Assembly (NCBI GenBank): GCA_040830565.1
Contig: JBFOMC010000039.1
Coordinates: forward strand, 1-44,094
Source: JAFMPW01 sp040830565
Lineage (GTDB): Bacteria; Bacteroidota; Bacteroidia; Flavobacteriales; Flavobacteriaceae
Length of the DNA: 44,094 bases
Direction: 5' to 3'
Shown here: positions 43,498 to 44,094 of the stretch, one piece after another
How the letters are laid out: every line of letters begins with the position of its first letter
How positions within the stretch are numbered: position 1 is the stretch's first letter
The notes under the pieces: generated by a model
Database searches by the model: none
Told to the model about the DNA's origin: nothing
Seen by the model: the letters and a program-made list of their open reading frames with translations, nothing else
Program-made: the position numbers and the translations under genes

Positions 43498-43662
43498 ATG
43501 TTTAGCATATTTAAGAAAAAGTCGGAAAAAGAGAAATTGGCGGAGCAATACAGGAGGCTCTTAAAGGAATCGCATGCCTTGTCTACGATCAACAGAAGGA
43601 AAAGTGACCAGAAAGCCTATGAGGCCGATGAAGTGATGAAAAGACTAGTCACCTTAGACTAA
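43498..43662 (+). CDS. Lacal_2735-like small charged protein
   Basis: 54 residues, MFSIFKKKSEKEKLAEQYRR and onward, ending ADEVMKRLVTLD. The N-terminal MFSIFKKKSEKEKL and the LLKESHALSTINRRKSDQ run match a small flavobacterial family. Highly charged and helical; function unknown. It starts 232 bases after the serine hydrolase gene and precedes the TIGR03643 gene by 9 bases, a frequent flavobacterial pairing. Confidence 0.8.
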   Translation: MFSIFKKKSEKEKLAEQYRRLLKESHALSTINRRKSDQKAYEADEVMKRLVTLD

Positions 43663-43671
43663 ATACTTCAC

Positions 43672-43962
43672 ATGTCCGGCACCAAAAAAGCCCTCAGTCT
43701 GAGGGCTATAGACCGTATTATAGAAATGGCCTGGGAAGACCGGACTCCCTTTGAAGCCATTTTATATCAATTTGATCTGAATGAAAAACAGGTGATCAAA
43801 CTGATGAGGACCAATCTTAAAAGTTCGAGCTTTAAGCTATGGAGAAAGCGGGTGAACAGTGGCGTAAGTAAAAAGCACTTGAAGAAGCGGCATCCTCAGA
43901 TCTCCCGATTTAAATCTCCTATGCAAAGAAACATCACCGCAAACAAGATAAGTAAGCGATGA
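43672..43962 (+). CDS. TIGR03643/DUF2805-like protein
   Basis: 96 residues. The conserved run LRAIDRIIEMAWEDRTPFEA, then ILYQFDLNEKQVIKLMR and SFKLWRKRV, is characteristic of this small family, which is often found next to photolyase-like genes. A basic C-terminal tail (KKHLKKRHPQISRFKSP) suggests nucleic acid contact, though the function is unknown. Its stop overlaps the next gene's ATG as ATGA. Confidence 0.85.
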   Translation: MSGTKKALSLRAIDRIIEMAWEDRTPFEAILYQFDLNEKQVIKLMRTNLKSSSFKLWRKRVNSGVSKKHLKKRHPQISRFKSPMQRNITANKISKR

Positions 43963-44094
43963 TGCCCTCTCTCTTTGAAGATGAAGTGCGGCCCTTCCCT
44001 GTCGCTCTGGAGGAGATCCTACAAAGGGTAGAAAAAATTGACCCGGTTAAGTACGGGAGAAGTCGCAACTATATAAACGGAGCAGTATCTTATT
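43959..44094 (+). CDS. Start of a photolyase/cryptochrome-like FAD-binding protein (cut by window end)
   Basis: At least 44 residues before the edge: PSLFEDEVRPFPVALEEIL, then DPVKYGRSRNYINGAVSY. The YGRSRNYINGAVSYL run matches the FAD-binding region of photolyase/cryptochrome family proteins that lack the antenna domain. The frame is open to the last base. Starts are possible at 43959 or 43962. It overlaps TIGR03643, supporting a shared transcript. Confidence 0.7.
   Translation, partial: MMPSLFEDEVRPFPVALEEILQRVEKIDPVKYGRSRNYINGAVSY

Overview
The window looks like a piece of a Flavobacteriaceae (Bacteroidota) chromosome. The evidence is the set of typical flavobacterial families (XRE-DUF4870, Lacal_2735-like, TIGR03643, DoxX-like, a Bacteroidota-type integrase), promoter boxes of the TAnnTTTG type, and the moderate to low G+C.

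Left core (about 1-22,400). Genes run in this order: an XRE/DUF4870/serine-hydrolase fusion; a DUF3179 protein; dihydrolipoyl dehydrogenase; a small ankyrin protein; an Lrp-family regulator divergent from a methionine gamma-lyase-like enzyme and an NhaC-family carrier; then a tight housekeeping run (tpx, diacylglycerol kinase, ftsK, lolA, lptF/G-type permease, and a ribB whose GTP-cyclohydrolase half has lost its zinc cysteines). After these come a DegT aminotransferase bracketed by simple tandem repeats, a nitroreductase, a TSUP exporter, a small outer-membrane protein, a lipoprotein alpha/beta hydrolase and an AraC regulator.

Integrated island (about 22,455-37,324). A tyrosine integrase sits beside tRNA-Ser(TGA). 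The last bases of that tRNA gene are repeated exactly (14 bp) 14.86 kb away, directly next to a strong terminator that reads as the tRNA's original terminator. I therefore call the interval a tRNA-integrated genomic island of about 14.9 kb. I see no relaxase, conjugation or phage structural genes. Cargo: (i) a reverse transcriptase and a stand-alone family-A DNA polymerase, fused stop-to-start as one transcription unit; (ii) a HipB-HipA pair heading a five-gene unit with three proteins I do not recognise; (iii) an unrecognised gene plus a PD-(D/E)xK nuclease-like gene transcribed divergently from hipB across an almost perfectly symmetric operator/promoter; (iv) a CoiA-like zinc-finger/nuclease protein; (v) a DoxX-like membrane protein. 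The makeup suggests a defence or mobile-element-conflict island. The RT-polymerase pair and the HipBA-plus-three operon are the best candidates for an undescribed system.

Right core (37,400-end). This part holds a secreted MORN/TPR-like protein, a membrane-bound LuxR-type regulator, a DUF975-like membrane protein, an ECF sigma factor with a small membrane partner, a second beta-lactamase-like serine hydrolase with a TPR tail, a Lacal_2735-like small protein, a TIGR03643 protein, and the start of a photolyase/cryptochrome-like FAD protein cut by the window edge.

All calls come from reading the sequence and translations. No database search was run.
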